DNA of 64,000 nucleotides from Serratia marcescens (GTDB lineage: Bacteria > Pseudomonadota > Gammaproteobacteria > Enterobacterales > Enterobacteriaceae), in contig NZ_VFMJ01000001.1 in the NCBI RefSeq assembly GCF_006715005.1, forward strand, positions 744,001 to 808,000, in the 5' to 3' direction. The stretch's first letter is position 1; every line of letters starts with the position of its first letter. The notes beneath the pieces were generated by a model, which saw nothing but the letters and a program-made list of their open reading frames with translations, did not search any database and was not told the DNA's origin. Position numbers and translations under genes: made by a program. Below are positions 1 to 8,465 of the stretch, in pieces.

Positions 1-1
1 G

Positions 2-286
2 GCGAGCCAGGCCGACGTGTCCATCGGCGTGAACGTGCCGGGCCTGTCGTTGCATATCGGCGATCGCGACAATCGCGGCCACTACTGGGACGGCTATCGC
101 TGGCGCGATCCGCGCTGGTGGGCCGATCACCACCGGTATGAACGCCCGCGCGGGTACTACTACGGCCCGCCGCCACGGGTGATTTACTACGGGCCACCGC
201 CGCGCGACTGGCGCGACCGGCCGCATTACCGTATGCCGCCACCGCCGCCGCCCGGCTATTACTACCGTCCAGGCCCGCGCTGGTAA
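2..286 (+). CDS. Small secreted Tyr/Pro-rich protein (DUF2502/YpeC-like), 5' partial
   Basis: The frame is open from the window edge, so the start codon and most of a signal peptide lie upstream. The visible part begins near a likely signal-peptidase site (Ala-Ser-Gln-Ala-Asp) and continues with LHIGDRDNRGHYWDGYRWRD, which resembles the IGDRD..GNYWDG..WRD core of the periplasmic YpeC/DUF2502 family. The rest is very rich in Tyr, Pro, Arg and Trp, with repeats of the type YYYGPPPR. An internal GTG at position 17 could start a shorter frame but would lack a signal peptide. The function is unknown. In enterobacteria ypeC lies in the same general chromosomal region as ypdAB, which fits. The family assignment is an inference from the short motif. 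Confidence 0.65.
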   Translation, partial: ASQADVSIGVNVPGLSLHIGDRDNRGHYWDGYRWRDPRWWADHHRYERPRGYYYGPPPRVIYYGPPPRDWRDRPHYRMPPPPPPGYYYRPGPRW

Positions 287-290
287 GTGC

Positions 291-1025
291 TTACAGGCGC
301 ATCAGCTGGCGAAACTCTTTCACCTTGCTGCGGCTGACCGGCACTTCAAACTCAAGATCGCTCAGCCGCAGAATGTAGGTATTGTTGAACCAGGGCACGA
401 TCTCGCGGATCTTCGCCAGGTTTACGCAGTAAGAGCGGTGGCAGCGGAAGAAGTGCGCTTCCGGCAGCCGGCCGTAAAACTCGGTGATGTTCATCGGCAT
501 CACGAACTCTTCCCGGCGGGTATAGACCCGCGTCACCTTTTCATCGGCGGCGGCGTAGTAGATGTCGTTGATGTCGGTAACGATGATCCGCTCGTCTTTG
601 ATCAGGTTGATGCTGTGGCTGCCGCGGCTCGGCGCGCTGGTCGGTTCCGCCGCGCCGGCGGGACGCTGATGCAGCGCCTCCAGCTTTTGCAGCATGGTGA
701 CGATGCGCGCCTCGTGATAGGGCTTGAGGATATAGTCGAACGCCTCGATCTCGAACGCTTCCACCGCGTGCTCTTTATAGGCGGTGATGAACACGATCGA
801 CGGGCGATGCGCAAACTTGCTGATGTTTTGCGCCAGCAGCACGCCGTCCAACGACGGGATGTTGATGTCGAGGAAAATGGCGTCGACCTGGTGGGTTTGC
901 AGGTATTTCAGGACGTCGAGACCGTCCTCGAAGGTGGCGACGATATCGATATTGCTGTGTTTCTTGATCAGGTAGCTGAGTTCTTCCTGCGCGAGGAATT
1001 CGTCTTCCACGATGATGGCTTTCAT
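291..1025 (-). CDS. ypdB: Response regulator YpdB (PyrR), LytTR type
   Basis: This 244-residue protein is the response regulator of the YpdA/YpdB system, which in E. coli responds to extracellular pyruvate and activates the transporter gene yhjX. The receiver domain covers about residues 1-120, with the acidic pocket Glu7-Asp8 and phospho-acceptor Asp53 in [12 protein letters not shown] LytTR DNA-binding domain covers about residues 140-244 and includes [12 protein letters not shown] and the conserved C-terminus [14 protein letters not shown]. The length equals that of E. coli YpdB. Its ATG overlaps the end of ypdA by 4 bases (ATGA), so the two are translationally coupled. I saw no copy of the known YpdB target motif in the window. 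Confidence 0.95.
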   Translation of the reverse strand: MKAIIVEDEFLAQEELSYLIKKHSNIDIVATFEDGLDVLKYLQTHQVDAIFLDINIPSLDGVLLAQNISKFAHRPSIVFITAYKEHAVEAFEIEAFDYILKPYHEARIVTMLQKLEALHQRPAGAAEPTSAPSRGSHSINLIKDERIIVTDINDIYYAAADEKVTRVYTRREEFVMPMNITEFYGRLPEAHFFRCHRSYCVNLAKIREIVPWFNNTYILRLSDLEFEVPVSRSKVKEFRQLMRL

Positions 1026-2731
1026 GAGGCCTCCCCGACCGGCGGCGCGCTCGGTTCCTGATGCAGTTTGCCGCCGTTTTTGCTGATGTAGAACGCGATT
1101 TCGGTGCCCGGCTCTAGGCGGCGGATATGCAACCCCTCACCGTACAGCAGCGACACGCGGTGATGCACGTTGAGCAGGCCGATATTGTGGCCCGGCATTT
1201 CGTTGCGCGCCACCCGGTCGATGGTGTCCTGGTTGATGCCGTTACCGGTATCCTTCACCGAAATTTTCACCCGATCACCCTGATCCTTCACCGCGATCAC
1301 CACCACCCCTTTCCCCTTACAGGGCTGGATGCCGTGCACGATGGCGTTCTCCACCAGCGGCTGGATCAGCAGGCTCGGAATGCGCACCGAGACATCGTCG
1401 TCGATGTCGTAGATCACCGTCAGCTTGGCGCCGAAGCGGGCCTGTTCGATGGCGATATAGTCCTGAATCTGATGTAACTCCTTGCGGATATCGATCAGTT
1501 CGTCGTTCAGCTCCAGGTTGTAGCGCAGGTAGCGTGACAGGTTAATGATCAGCTGGCGCGCGGTGTCCGGATTCAGGCGAATAGAGGAAGAGATGGCGTT
1601 CAGCGCGTTGAACAGGAAGTGCGGGTTAATCTTGCTCTGCAGCGCGCGCATTTCGGCCTTGTCCGCCATCTGGCGCAGGTGCTCGATGCGGGACACCTCC
1701 ATCTGCGTGGAGATGATCTGCGACAGCCCGACCGCCATCACCTTCAGCGTGTTGGTGATCTGGTGGGCGTGGCAGTAGTAGATTTTCAGCGCGCCGGTCA
1801 CTTCGCCTTTTTCCCACAGCGGCACCACCAGCTGCGAATGGATCTGCGGCGCCGCCGGGTTTTCCAGGTTGTTCTTGATGATGATTTTGCCGTGGCGAAT
1901 GCTTTCGCGGGTGACGCGGCTCAGCCCTTCGCGGCCGATCGGGTAGGCTTCGCGCCCTACGCCGACGTAGGCCAGCACCTGATGGGTATCGGTGATCGCT
2001 ACCGCGTCGGCGCGGATGTCTTGGCGAATGATATCGCAGATGGTGGCCAGCGATTCGCTGTTGATGTTGCGGAAATAGGGCAGCGTCTTGTGGGCGATAT
2101 CCAGCGCCAGCTTGGCCTGGCGCGCGGCGATCACTTCTTTCTCATCCTCGACGCTCTGCACCAGCAGCACGATCAGGCCGATGCACACCGTGCCGAGGAT
2201 CATCGGCAGGGCGATCTGCGACACGATGTCCAGCCCAAGCTCGGTCGGCTTGGCCCACAGCACGATCAGCAGCATGGTGAGGGATTCGCACAGCATGCCG
2301 CCGACGATGCCGGCACGCCAGCGCTGCTCTTTTTTCACCTTGAGGTTGATGTAACCGGCGCTGATGCCGGCGATGATGCTGGTGATAAGACAGGGCACCG
2401 ACGTGATGCCGCCGATATCGATCAGATAGCGGTGCACGCCGGCGACGATGCCGGTGACGATCCCCACCCAGGGGCCGAACAGGATGCCGCCGGCCATGAT
2501 GGCGATGACGCGCACGTTAACCAGCGATCCTTCGACGTTGATGCCGGAGTAGGTGCTGAACAGCGCGAACAGCGAGAAGATCGCCGTGACGATGCCGAGC
2601 TCGAGCGGCGTATGGTCTTCTTTTTGCAGCAGTTGGCGGAACAGCCGGGTGCGGGTCAGGAAAAACAGACAGATCAACATCAGCGCGGCGCGATCAAACA
2701 CCGCCAACAGCATTTCAAAAAAAGGGTGCAC
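1022..2731 (-). CDS. ypdA: Sensor histidine kinase YpdA (PyrS), LytS family
   Basis: This 569-residue membrane histidine kinase senses pyruvate and phosphorylates YpdB. The N-terminal ~200 residues form several hydrophobic segments of the 5TM-LytS type, starting with [20 protein letters not shown] and followed by a [10 protein letters not shown] stretch. A GAF-like domain spans about residues 210-345. The kinase domain starts with [18 protein letters not shown], which holds the phospho-accepting His, and continues with the N-box [13 protein letters not shown] and the G-boxes DTGNGI and IGLLNVHHR. The match to E. coli YpdA runs end to end. Transcription is toward ypdB. An alaC gene lies upstream as in E. 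coli, but here two extra genes are inserted between them. Confidence 0.95.
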   Translation of the reverse strand: MHPFFEMLLAVFDRAALMLICLFFLTRTRLFRQLLQKEDHTPLELGIVTAIFSLFALFSTYSGINVEGSLVNVRVIAIMAGGILFGPWVGIVTGIVAGVHRYLIDIGGITSVPCLITSIIAGISAGYINLKVKKEQRWRAGIVGGMLCESLTMLLIVLWAKPTELGLDIVSQIALPMILGTVCIGLIVLLVQSVEDEKEVIAARQAKLALDIAHKTLPYFRNINSESLATICDIIRQDIRADAVAITDTHQVLAYVGVGREAYPIGREGLSRVTRESIRHGKIIIKNNLENPAAPQIHSQLVVPLWEKGEVTGALKIYYCHAHQITNTLKVMAVGLSQIISTQMEVSRIEHLRQMADKAEMRALQSKINPHFLFNALNAISSSIRLNPDTARQLIINLSRYLRYNLELNDELIDIRKELHQIQDYIAIEQARFGAKLTVIYDIDDDVSVRIPSLLIQPLVENAIVHGIQPCKGKGVVVIAVKDQGDRVKISVKDTGNGINQDTIDRVARNEMPGHNIGLLNVHHRVSLLYGEGLHIRRLEPGTEIAFYISKNGGKLHQEPSAPPVGEAS

Positions 2732-2812
2732 GACGGGTTCTCGCTGCGGCCTACGGATGGCGGCAGTATACCACAGCGAAAGGGGCCCGTGGCGTGCGCC
2801 ACGGGCGGGGGA

Positions 2813-4057
2813 TCAGCCTATGCCGAGCTGCGCTTTGCCCAGCGGCGTCAGCAGGTCGACGGTGGCGCGGCCGTCGAAATCCACCTCGAAGTCGTCGGGG
2901 GCGAAGTCCGGCGGCGTTCTGCCGTCGATAAAGCTCGGCAGCTGGCGCTGCAGATAGGCGTCGTTTTTCGCGCAGCCCGGTGCGGCGGCGATGTACATCA
3001 CGTTGCTGTCGAACTCGCCGTTATGCTCGTTCTCCACCGCGTGGATCACGTCGCAGTGCCAAAAGACCGTGTCGCCCGGCTCCAGATCGGGAATAGGGGA
3101 AATCCCACTTAATAAAAGGGGATGCCACTTTTCTGAGATCGACAGCGCGCGGCCCGGCGCCGCATCGCACAGATCGTCGTCGGCGACGTCGTCCTGCAGC
3201 GCGCGCAGCAGCACATAGGCCATGGCGTTGGCGATCGGCACCAGGTTCAGCGTGCCGGCGTTGGTGCGCTGCGGCGTCAGCGCCGTCCAGCCCTGGAAGG
3301 TGCGGAACATCGAGCAGACCGCCGGGGAGGCTATCTCACGCACCTCGGTGCGGCCGTCGGCGGCAAAGGGATCGTACTGCTGCCAGTCGCCGGAGAAAAC
3401 GTGGCGATACACATAGCGGAAGTTTTCGTCCAGCCAGCGCTCGATGGTGCCGCTGTCGACGTGCGGCGACAGGCCCAGCGACGAGGAGTTCGGCGGGCGG
3501 CGGCGGGTCCGATCGGCGTAGGTGGCGACGCGGGTCGGATCGAAATGCTGTTTGCCGTTGCTCTCGGTGGCCCACAGGCTGTTGAGGAACACCTGTACCG
3601 CATGCATGCGCGCATCCTGCCGCGCCTCGACCTGCGGTTTCGACCAATAGATGCCGTAGATCTGCGGTTTGCTGGCGGCCAGCTTGCCGAAATAGTTGTC
3701 TTCAGCGGCGTTTTTCAACCGCTCGACGAAGTTGTTACGCTCAAGGTAGTCGCCGATTTCCCGGTTCCAGTCCTCGGCCTTGGCGCGGGGAAACACGCCG
3801 CGAATGGCGCAGGCGCCGCGCTGTTTGATCAGCGCTATTTGCTGTTCGCTGACGCGCTGCTGCAGGATATCTTCCGCGTCGATCTGCGGCACCGGATTGT
3901 GGCCGGCGGCCAGCTCGCGGCGGATCTGTTCGACCTGGCCGCGGATGTTCTCTTCCAGCGCCAGAAATACGTCGCGGTAGTTCGGCAATGCCTGGCGCAG
4001 CTGGCGTTTGACGTTAACGATCGCCTGCGGAATATCGTCGATGACTAAAGAGGCCAT
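2813..4057 (-). CDS. DUF1479 protein, YbiU-like putative Fe(II)/2-oxoglutarate oxygenase
   Basis: This 414-residue protein matches the DUF1479/YbiU family over its full length, with shared blocks such as [37 protein letters not shown] and [10 protein letters not shown]. The family has the double-stranded beta-helix features of Fe(II)/2-oxoglutarate-dependent dioxygenases. The likely metal ligands are His and Asp of the SPHVDSG segment and a distal His in [11 protein letters not shown]. No substrate is established. The gene stands alone on the minus strand between ypdA and a GNAT gene. In E. coli ybiU is elsewhere, so this is a local difference. The start is ATG preceded by AGGAGAACACC. The family assignment is firm; the enzyme activity is inferred. 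Confidence 0.8.
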   Translation of the reverse strand: MASLVIDDIPQAIVNVKRQLRQALPNYRDVFLALEENIRGQVEQIRRELAAGHNPVPQIDAEDILQQRVSEQQIALIKQRGACAIRGVFPRAKAEDWNREIGDYLERNNFVERLKNAAEDNYFGKLAASKPQIYGIYWSKPQVEARQDARMHAVQVFLNSLWATESNGKQHFDPTRVATYADRTRRRPPNSSSLGLSPHVDSGTIERWLDENFRYVYRHVFSGDWQQYDPFAADGRTEVREIASPAVCSMFRTFQGWTALTPQRTNAGTLNLVPIANAMAYVLLRALQDDVADDDLCDAAPGRALSISEKWHPLLLSGISPIPDLEPGDTVFWHCDVIHAVENEHNGEFDSNVMYIAAAPGCAKNDAYLQRQLPSFIDGRTPPDFAPDDFEVDFDGRATVDLLTPLGKAQLGIG

Positions 4058-4225
4058 GGTGTTCTCCTGGTGCCGCGTGGATAACGGCGGCGGGCAGTTG
4101 TAGGGAATCGGGCAAGACGTTATGGTTTTGTGGTTTTAACGTGAATGATTATCGGCAACCCATCGGGGAAAATAAAGAGATATCTTTCATTCGTAAGTTC
4201 CTCTTTTTCGTTTTTCGGAGATTTT

Positions 4226-4765
4226 ATGAAGCTGGTCACTGAATGCCTGATCTTGCAGTCGATAACCGCCGAGGACTGGCCGATGTTTCTGCGCCTTTAC
4301 CAGGATCCTGATGTGATCCGCTATATCGCCGATCCGCTCAGCGAAGCGGCGATCCGCGAGCGGTTTGAGGCTCGGCTGCCGGCCTGGGACAAACACGGCG
4401 AGCAGTGGTTGTGTCTGGTGATGCGTGAGAAGCACAGCGGAGAGGCGGTGGGCATTACCGGTTTTCGCCCGCAGTGGGTGCCGTATCGGCAGGCGGAAGT
4501 GGGATACGGGAGTCTGCCTGCCGGGCAGGGCAAGGGCTATGGCAAGGAGTCGCTGCGGGCGGTGCTGGATTTTGCGGTGAACGCCTGCGGCTTTCATAAG
4601 CTGACCGCCACCGTGACCGCGGGTAACCTCGCTTCGCGCGGGCTGCTGGAATCGTGCGGCTTTCAGCTGGAAGGCACGCTGCGCGACAACTACCGTCTGG
4701 CGGGGCAGTGGTGCGACGACTGGCTGTTCGGGCTATTGGCGGCGGAGTTTCAGGGCGGCAAATAA
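4226..4765 (+). CDS. GNAT family N-acetyltransferase, RimJ/RimL-like
   Basis: This 179-residue protein begins [20 protein letters not shown] and has the acetyl-CoA binding loop GQGKGYG (about residues 105-111), followed by [17 protein letters not shown], both typical of the RimJ/RimL class of GNAT enzymes. These acetylate N-terminal residues of proteins or small amines; the substrate here cannot be told from sequence. I chose the ATG at 4226 because it is preceded by CGGAG at a good distance and starts the conserved fold. An in-frame ATG at 4145 would add 27 residues without a ribosome site or homology. It lies divergent from the DUF1479 gene and 119 bases before alaC. Confidence 0.8.
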   Translation: MKLVTECLILQSITAEDWPMFLRLYQDPDVIRYIADPLSEAAIRERFEARLPAWDKHGEQWLCLVMREKHSGEAVGITGFRPQWVPYRQAEVGYGSLPAGQGKGYGKESLRAVLDFAVNACGFHKLTATVTAGNLASRGLLESCGFQLEGTLRDNYRLAGQWCDDWLFGLLAAEFQGGK

Positions 4766-4884
4766 AAATATCGCGCCGGGTATCGACAAGCTCGTCGGCG
4801 CTGCGCTATGTTCGATATTCGGTCAGTTCGCTGGCCAGCGTCGCTCGGACGGTCCGGGCGCTAACGTCTATCGAGGAATCCCCT

Positions 4885-6114
4885 ATGGCTGATAACAGTC
4901 CACAGCGCCGTTTCACGCGCATTGAACGCCTTCCCCCTTATGTATTCAACATCACCGCCGAACTGAAGATGGCCGCACGTCGTCGCGGCGAGGATATTAT
5001 CGACTTCAGCATGGGTAACCCCGACGGCCCGACGCCGCCGCACATCGTGGAAAAACTGTGCGCCGTCGCCCAGCGCGACGACACCCACGGTTACTCCACC
5101 TCGCGCGGCATTCCGCGCCTGCGCCGCGCGATTTCGCGCTGGTATGCCGATCGTTATCAGGTGGATATCGATCCGGAAAGCGAAGCCATCGTCACTATCG
5201 GTTCGAAAGAGGGGCTGGCGCATCTGATGCTGGCGACCCTCGATCACGGCGACACCGTGTTGGTGCCGAACCCCAGCTACCCGATCCACATTTACGGCGC
5301 GGTGATCGCCGGCGCCCAGGTGCGCTCGGTGCCGCTGGTGGACGGCGTGGATTTCTTCGGTGAGCTGGAGCGCGCCATTCGGGAAACCATTCCGCGTCCG
5401 AAAATGATGATCCTCGGCTTCCCGTCCAACCCGACCGCCCAGTGCGTAGAGCTGGACTTCTTCGAGCGGGTAGTGGCACTGGCCAAGCAGTACAACGTGC
5501 TGGTGATCCACGATCTGGCCTATGCCGATATCGTCTATGACGGCTGGAAAGCGCCGTCGATCATGCAGGTGCCGGGGGCGAAAGACATTGCAGTGGAGTT
5601 CTTCACCCTGTCGAAAAGCTACAACATGGCCGGCTGGCGCATCGGTTTCATGGTCGGTAACCCTGAACTGGTCAGCGCGCTGGCGCGCATCAAGAGTTAT
5701 CACGATTACGGCACCTTTACGCCGCTGCAGGTGGCGGCCATCGCCGCGCTGGAAGGCGATCAGCAGTGCGTGCGCGATATCGCCGAGCAGTATCGGCAGC
5801 GCCGCAACGTGTTGGTGAAGGGGCTGCACGAGGCCGGCTGGATGGTGGAAAACCCGAAGGCGTCGATGTACGTATGGGCGAAAATTCCTGAGCCTTATGC
5901 CCACCTCGGTTCGCTGGAGTTTGCCAAACGCCTGCTGGCGGAAGCCAAGGTCTGCGTCTCGCCGGGCATCGGCTTCGGCGACTACGGCGATACCCATGTG
6001 CGTTTCGCGCTGATCGAGAATCAGGATCGCATCCGCCAGGCGGTGCGCGGCATCAAGGCGATGTTCCGCGCGGACGGGCTGCTGAAACCGGGCAAGGCCG
6101 GCAGCGCCAAATAA
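4885..6114 (+). CDS. alaC: Glutamate-pyruvate aminotransferase AlaC
   Basis: This 409-residue class I/II pyridoxal-phosphate aminotransferase makes alanine from pyruvate and glutamate. Visible hallmarks are [19 protein letters not shown], the phosphate-cup and substrate region with FPSNPTAQ, and Lys244 in [14 protein letters not shown], which forms the Schiff base. The match to E. coli AlaC is full length. The start is the ATG preceded by CGAGGAAT. The link to its neighbours is meaningful: YpdAB senses pyruvate and AlaC consumes it. A strong terminator follows directly. Confidence 0.95.
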   Translation: MADNSPQRRFTRIERLPPYVFNITAELKMAARRRGEDIIDFSMGNPDGPTPPHIVEKLCAVAQRDDTHGYSTSRGIPRLRRAISRWYADRYQVDIDPESEAIVTIGSKEGLAHLMLATLDHGDTVLVPNPSYPIHIYGAVIAGAQVRSVPLVDGVDFFGELERAIRETIPRPKMMILGFPSNPTAQCVELDFFERVVALAKQYNVLVIHDLAYADIVYDGWKAPSIMQVPGAKDIAVEFFTLSKSYNMAGWRIGFMVGNPELVSALARIKSYHDYGTFTPLQVAAIAALEGDQQCVRDIAEQYRQRRNVLVKGLHEAGWMVENPKASMYVWAKIPEPYAHLGSLEFAKRLLAEAKVCVSPGIGFGDYGDTHVRFALIENQDRIRQAVRGIKAMFRADGLLKPGKAGSAK

Positions 6115-6121
6115 TCCTGTC

Positions 6122-6150
6122 AGGCCGGGCGTTCGCCCGGCCTTATTTTT
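6122..6150 (+). terminator. Rho-independent terminator after alaC
   Basis: A perfect 10-bp stem, AGGCCGGGCG with CGCCCGGCCT and a two-base loop, is followed by TTATTTTTT. It begins 8 bases after the alaC stop codon. Confidence 0.93.
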
Positions 6151-6224
6151 TCCGTCCCAAGGTTTTCTTCATCATTTCCCCATTATGCTCAATTACGCTG
6201 AATTTTATTTTTTGGATAGAGTGT

Positions 6225-6749
6225 ATGAGCAACCGCTACGCGCGATCGCAAATCGTTTTACATTGGCTGACTTTGCTGATGGTGATCCTCACCTATGCGG
6301 CGATGTTGCTGAAAGATTCGGTGCCGGAAGCGTGGGCGCCGATGGTCAAAAATCTGCACTTTAATTTTGGGGCTTCGGTTTTTGCCCTGATGCTGATTCG
6401 GTTGGCGGTGCGCGCTTTCCACGCGACGCCGCCGACCACGCCGTCGCTGGAGGAGTGGCAGGAGGTAGGCGCCAAGATCTTCCATTGGCTGCTGTACGTG
6501 GTCTTCCTGATGTTGCCGCTGCTGGGCATGTTAACCCTGGCCTACGGCGGGAAATCGTGGTCTTTGCTGGGCTGGCCGGTGCCGCAATGGGTGACGCCGG
6601 ATCCGGTGATGCGCAAGCTGGTTAAAACGGTTCATGAGACGCTGGCGAACATCGGCTACTTTATCATTGGCGCACATGCGCTGGCGGCGCTGTATCATCA
6701 CTACCTGCGTAAAGACGACACCCTGCGCCGCATGATGCCGGGCAAATGA
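6225..6749 (+). CDS. cybB: Cytochrome b561 (CybB family)
   Basis: This 174-residue integral membrane di-heme cytochrome b matches the CybB family, which oxidises ubiquinol in the cytoplasmic membrane and can act as a superoxide:quinone oxidoreductase. Four hydrophobic helices are visible. Candidate heme-ligand histidines lie in VLHWLTLL (helix 1), KNLHFNFGA (helix 2), KIFHWLLY (helix 3) and HETLANIGYFIIGAHALAAL (helix 4). The C-terminus HHYLRKDDTLRRMMPGK closely resembles HHYFWKDNTLLRMMPRK of E. coli. It is a single gene, with a weak ribosome site GGATAGAGTGT before the ATG. Another cytochrome b561 paralog is the only real alternative. Confidence 0.85.
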   Translation: MSNRYARSQIVLHWLTLLMVILTYAAMLLKDSVPEAWAPMVKNLHFNFGASVFALMLIRLAVRAFHATPPTTPSLEEWQEVGAKIFHWLLYVVFLMLPLLGMLTLAYGGKSWSLLGWPVPQWVTPDPVMRKLVKTVHETLANIGYFIIGAHALAALYHHYLRKDDTLRRMMPGK

Positions 6750-6766
6750 TCGTCAGCAGAAACGAC

Positions 6767-6790
6767 AAAGGGACGCTTGCGCGTCCCTTT
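6767..6790. terminator. Convergent hairpin between cybB and ypdK
   Basis: A perfect 10-bp inverted repeat, AAAGGGACGC with GCGTCCCTTT around a 4-base loop, sits between the two converging genes. The A/T ends could serve both directions, but the U-tract is short. Confidence 0.65.
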
Positions 6791-6815
6791 GGCTGTGTTC
6801 CTGGTCTGGCTACCG

Positions 6816-6890
6816 TCAGGCAACCATCAACATGAAGGTGCCAACCCAGGCAACCAGCATGAATGACACGCCCATCAAAAAATATTTCAC
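6816..6890 (-). CDS. ypdK: YpdK small membrane protein (24 residues)
   Basis: A 24-codon frame reads MKYFLMGVSFMLVAWVGTFM followed by LMVA. This closely matches the 23-residue E. coli membrane protein YpdK (MKYFFMGISFMVIVWAGTFA then LMI), whose gene lies near alaC, as here. The start is GTG, with AGGAG seven bases upstream, which is a strong ribosome site. The whole protein is one hydrophobic helix, so insertion in the inner membrane is expected. Its function is unknown in any organism. The gene is too short for normal ORF callers. It converges on cybB and shares the hairpin between them. Confidence 0.85.
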   Translation of the reverse strand: MKYFLMGVSFMLVAWVGTFMLMVA

Positions 6891-7245
6891 TGAACAACTC
6901 CTGTCTGGAGTCCTCGCCAGCAATGATCCCGATTGTTGTGCTGAGTATTTTATGGGCAACCTGCTTGTCGGGCGGATTCTTCCAAATGAAAGAACAACGG
7001 CCCTACGTACGGGTTGTCCGGTTGTCGCGCCTCATGCTCCGTGAGGTAAAATCCGAACCGCGACAGGATCGGCGCTAATGTACTCTCAATACTGGTCTGA
7101 TTTCAATACTGTGTTTTTGATCACAATTTTCGGCTGTTTTTTGCACAGCGCGGACTGTTTTATAACGCTTTTTATGGGCAAGCGACAGGAAGGAGCCTGC
7201 CGCTGCGGGGTTTTAAAATCGGGGTATTCAATGCGGTGCCGGCGC
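6891..7245. other. Intergenic region upstream of ypdK
   Basis: No convincing gene is seen in these 355 bases. A short inverted repeat, ACTCCTGTCTGGAGT (about 6897-6911), lies just upstream of the ypdK ribosome site. The AT-rich stretch around 7080-7170, which includes TTGATCACAATTTT, may hold the ypdK promoter. Frames read through it on the plus strand have no ribosome site or recognisable protein. Confidence 0.4.
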
Positions 7246-7341
7246 TCAAGCGACGGCGTTGATGCCGGTCGCCAAAATGACCCAAAAAACGAGACAAGAC
7301 AGCAGAATAACGGCCCAGATATGACGGCGACTCCACTCCAT
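7246..7341 (-). CDS. Putative single-helix small membrane protein (31 residues, YmiA-like pattern)
   Basis: An ATG-started frame of 31 codons encodes MEWSRRHIWAVILLSCLVFW followed by VILATGINAVA. It has a basic N-terminus then one hydrophobic helix, the classic layout of an inner-membrane microprotein (Arg/His in, positive-inside rule). AAGG lies about 7 bases before the ATG. The Arg-rich start followed by a W/AV..L.S.L.FWV pattern is reminiscent of E. coli YmiA (RKAWLAVFLGSALFWVVVAL), but this is a weak similarity and I do not assign the name. The function is unknown. Codon use is ordinary for the region, which supports a real gene. Confidence 0.6.
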   Translation of the reverse strand: MEWSRRHIWAVILLSCLVFWVILATGINAVA

Positions 7342-7446
7342 TTTTAGCCTTCGTTGTTGCGACAAGTGATTAGGTAACGATCATATCGGCGCAAAATGGG
7401 GAAGATTTAGCCCCATCGGATAATATTTCGCTTACCTGCCGCTAAC

Positions 7447-7884
7447 TTATTGGCAAACTTCACTTATTGTCACGCGCACTTCGTAGCCCAGCAGATACAG
7501 CGCCTGCTCCAACGCTTCAACCTTCGAGGCGTAGCCGATATCCAGCAACCGCTCCATTTGCCCGCCGTTGAATCCCAGCTTGCGTGCCAGCTCTGCTTTG
7601 CCGGTGTTTTTGCGCAGCATGGCGTTGTGCAGCTCGATCTTCAGCGCCACCAGCGCCGGCAGGTGTACTTTCAAGTCATCGGTTTGCGCAGGAGAAGGGG
7701 CGGGCAAAGGCAGACCTTCATCCATCGTGGCGGCGATGGCGGCCAGCAGGCTTTCCTGCGCTTCCAGCTCGATGTCTTCGCGTTTATAGCAGGCAGATTG
7801 CCACTCGGGGAAGTCGTGGAAACCGATCTGCCAGGCGTCGCTGTCGCTGTCGAAGGTGTAATGGGCGGGGTAGTGGCTGTACAT
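7447..7884 (-). CDS. HicB-family antitoxin-like protein, without a HicA partner
   Basis: This 145-residue protein has the two-part HicB layout: an N-terminal degraded RNase H-like domain (about residues 1-70, with an AWQIGFHDFPEWQSACYKRE core followed by an EAQESLLAAI helix) and a C-terminal helix-turn-helix (about 95-145, GKAELARKLGFNGGQMERLL). HicB proteins neutralise the mRNA interferase HicA and repress their own operon. I chose the ATG at 7884 because AGGGA precedes it; an upstream in-frame start at 7950 lacks one. No ~60-residue HicA-like frame is present on either side, so this is a solitary copy. It may act as a stand-alone regulator. Confidence 0.75.
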   Translation of the reverse strand: MYSHYPAHYTFDSDSDAWQIGFHDFPEWQSACYKREDIELEAQESLLAAIAATMDEGLPLPAPSPAQTDDLKVHLPALVALKIELHNAMLRKNTGKAELARKLGFNGGQMERLLDIGYASKVEALEQALYLLGYEVRVTISEVCQ

Positions 7885-8465
7885 GGCAATCCCTGATTGA
7901 AACCTGAATGAGGCGCTATTGTGACGGCATGCCCGAGAGATAGCCAGCATGAACGTAGCCGTGGGGGAATTTAAATTGAAAGTAATAATTATTAGCAGGC
8001 AAATTTAATTTTATTGTGAGCAATATTCTTATTATTTTTTCCGGGAAGAAAGATTATTTAATTAGGCGCTTGGATTAATATCTCTGTTGATGGGTGATAA
8101 TGAGAATTAAAATCAAATATCACCCCGGTTTTTATACAATTTCACATGGAAGGGGAGGGATAAGAATATTGATCATGATAAAAATGCATATAATTGATTT
8201 TTATTGATTTAATTTTTGTTATTTCACTTATTAACAATTGTGAAATTACAGTTTTAGGCAGATATCACCTGGCTGCGGTATTCATTGTCAGCTTTATAAA
8301 ATACTCTTTTTAGGCAAAGGCGCATTCGATTCTATTTAAGCGTGCGCCAGACTGAAATATTCATTACTCCATGCTTATTACCCGACGGCCTTAGCCGATT
8401 TTTCGGGTGCCTGCTCGCATTTCCACTTTGCCAGGACAGCTGCTCACGGATTAAAGGAATACCTC
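7885..8465 (+). promoter_or_regulatory. Long AT-rich leader/promoter region of pgaABCD
   Basis: These 581 bases hold no gene I can support and are much more AT-rich than the flanks. Near the 3' end a stem (ACCCGA 8380-8385 with TCGGGT 8403-8408, inner CGGC/GCCG) forms a hairpin. Three GGA motifs follow at 8434, 8448 and 8456, the last within the ribosome site. Further GGA motifs lie at 8148, 8154 and 8158. In E. coli the long pgaA leader is bound by CsrA at several GGA sites that cover the ribosome site; a similar arrangement here is inferred, not shown. Confidence 0.5.

Noticed and set aside
1619-3112. Long plus-strand frame of 497 codons antisense to ypdA and the DUF1479 gene.
   Set aside because: It is a typical mirror frame of GC-rich coding DNA, rich in Asp, His, Arg and Gln, with no domain; both strands' true genes are clear.
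4145-4225. Upstream extension of the GNAT protein.
   Set aside because: It adds 27 low-complexity residues before the conserved start, while the internal ATG at 4226 has a good ribosome site.
7120-7150. Possible CRP site TGTGATCAAAAACACA (minus strand) upstream of ypdK.
   Set aside because: Only one half fits the consensus well; the second half deviates, so it is not strong enough to list as a site.
7078-7347. 89-codon plus-strand frame upstream of the HicB-like gene.
   Set aside because: No ribosome site and no protein-like pattern; it runs across the better supported minus-strand microprotein gene.
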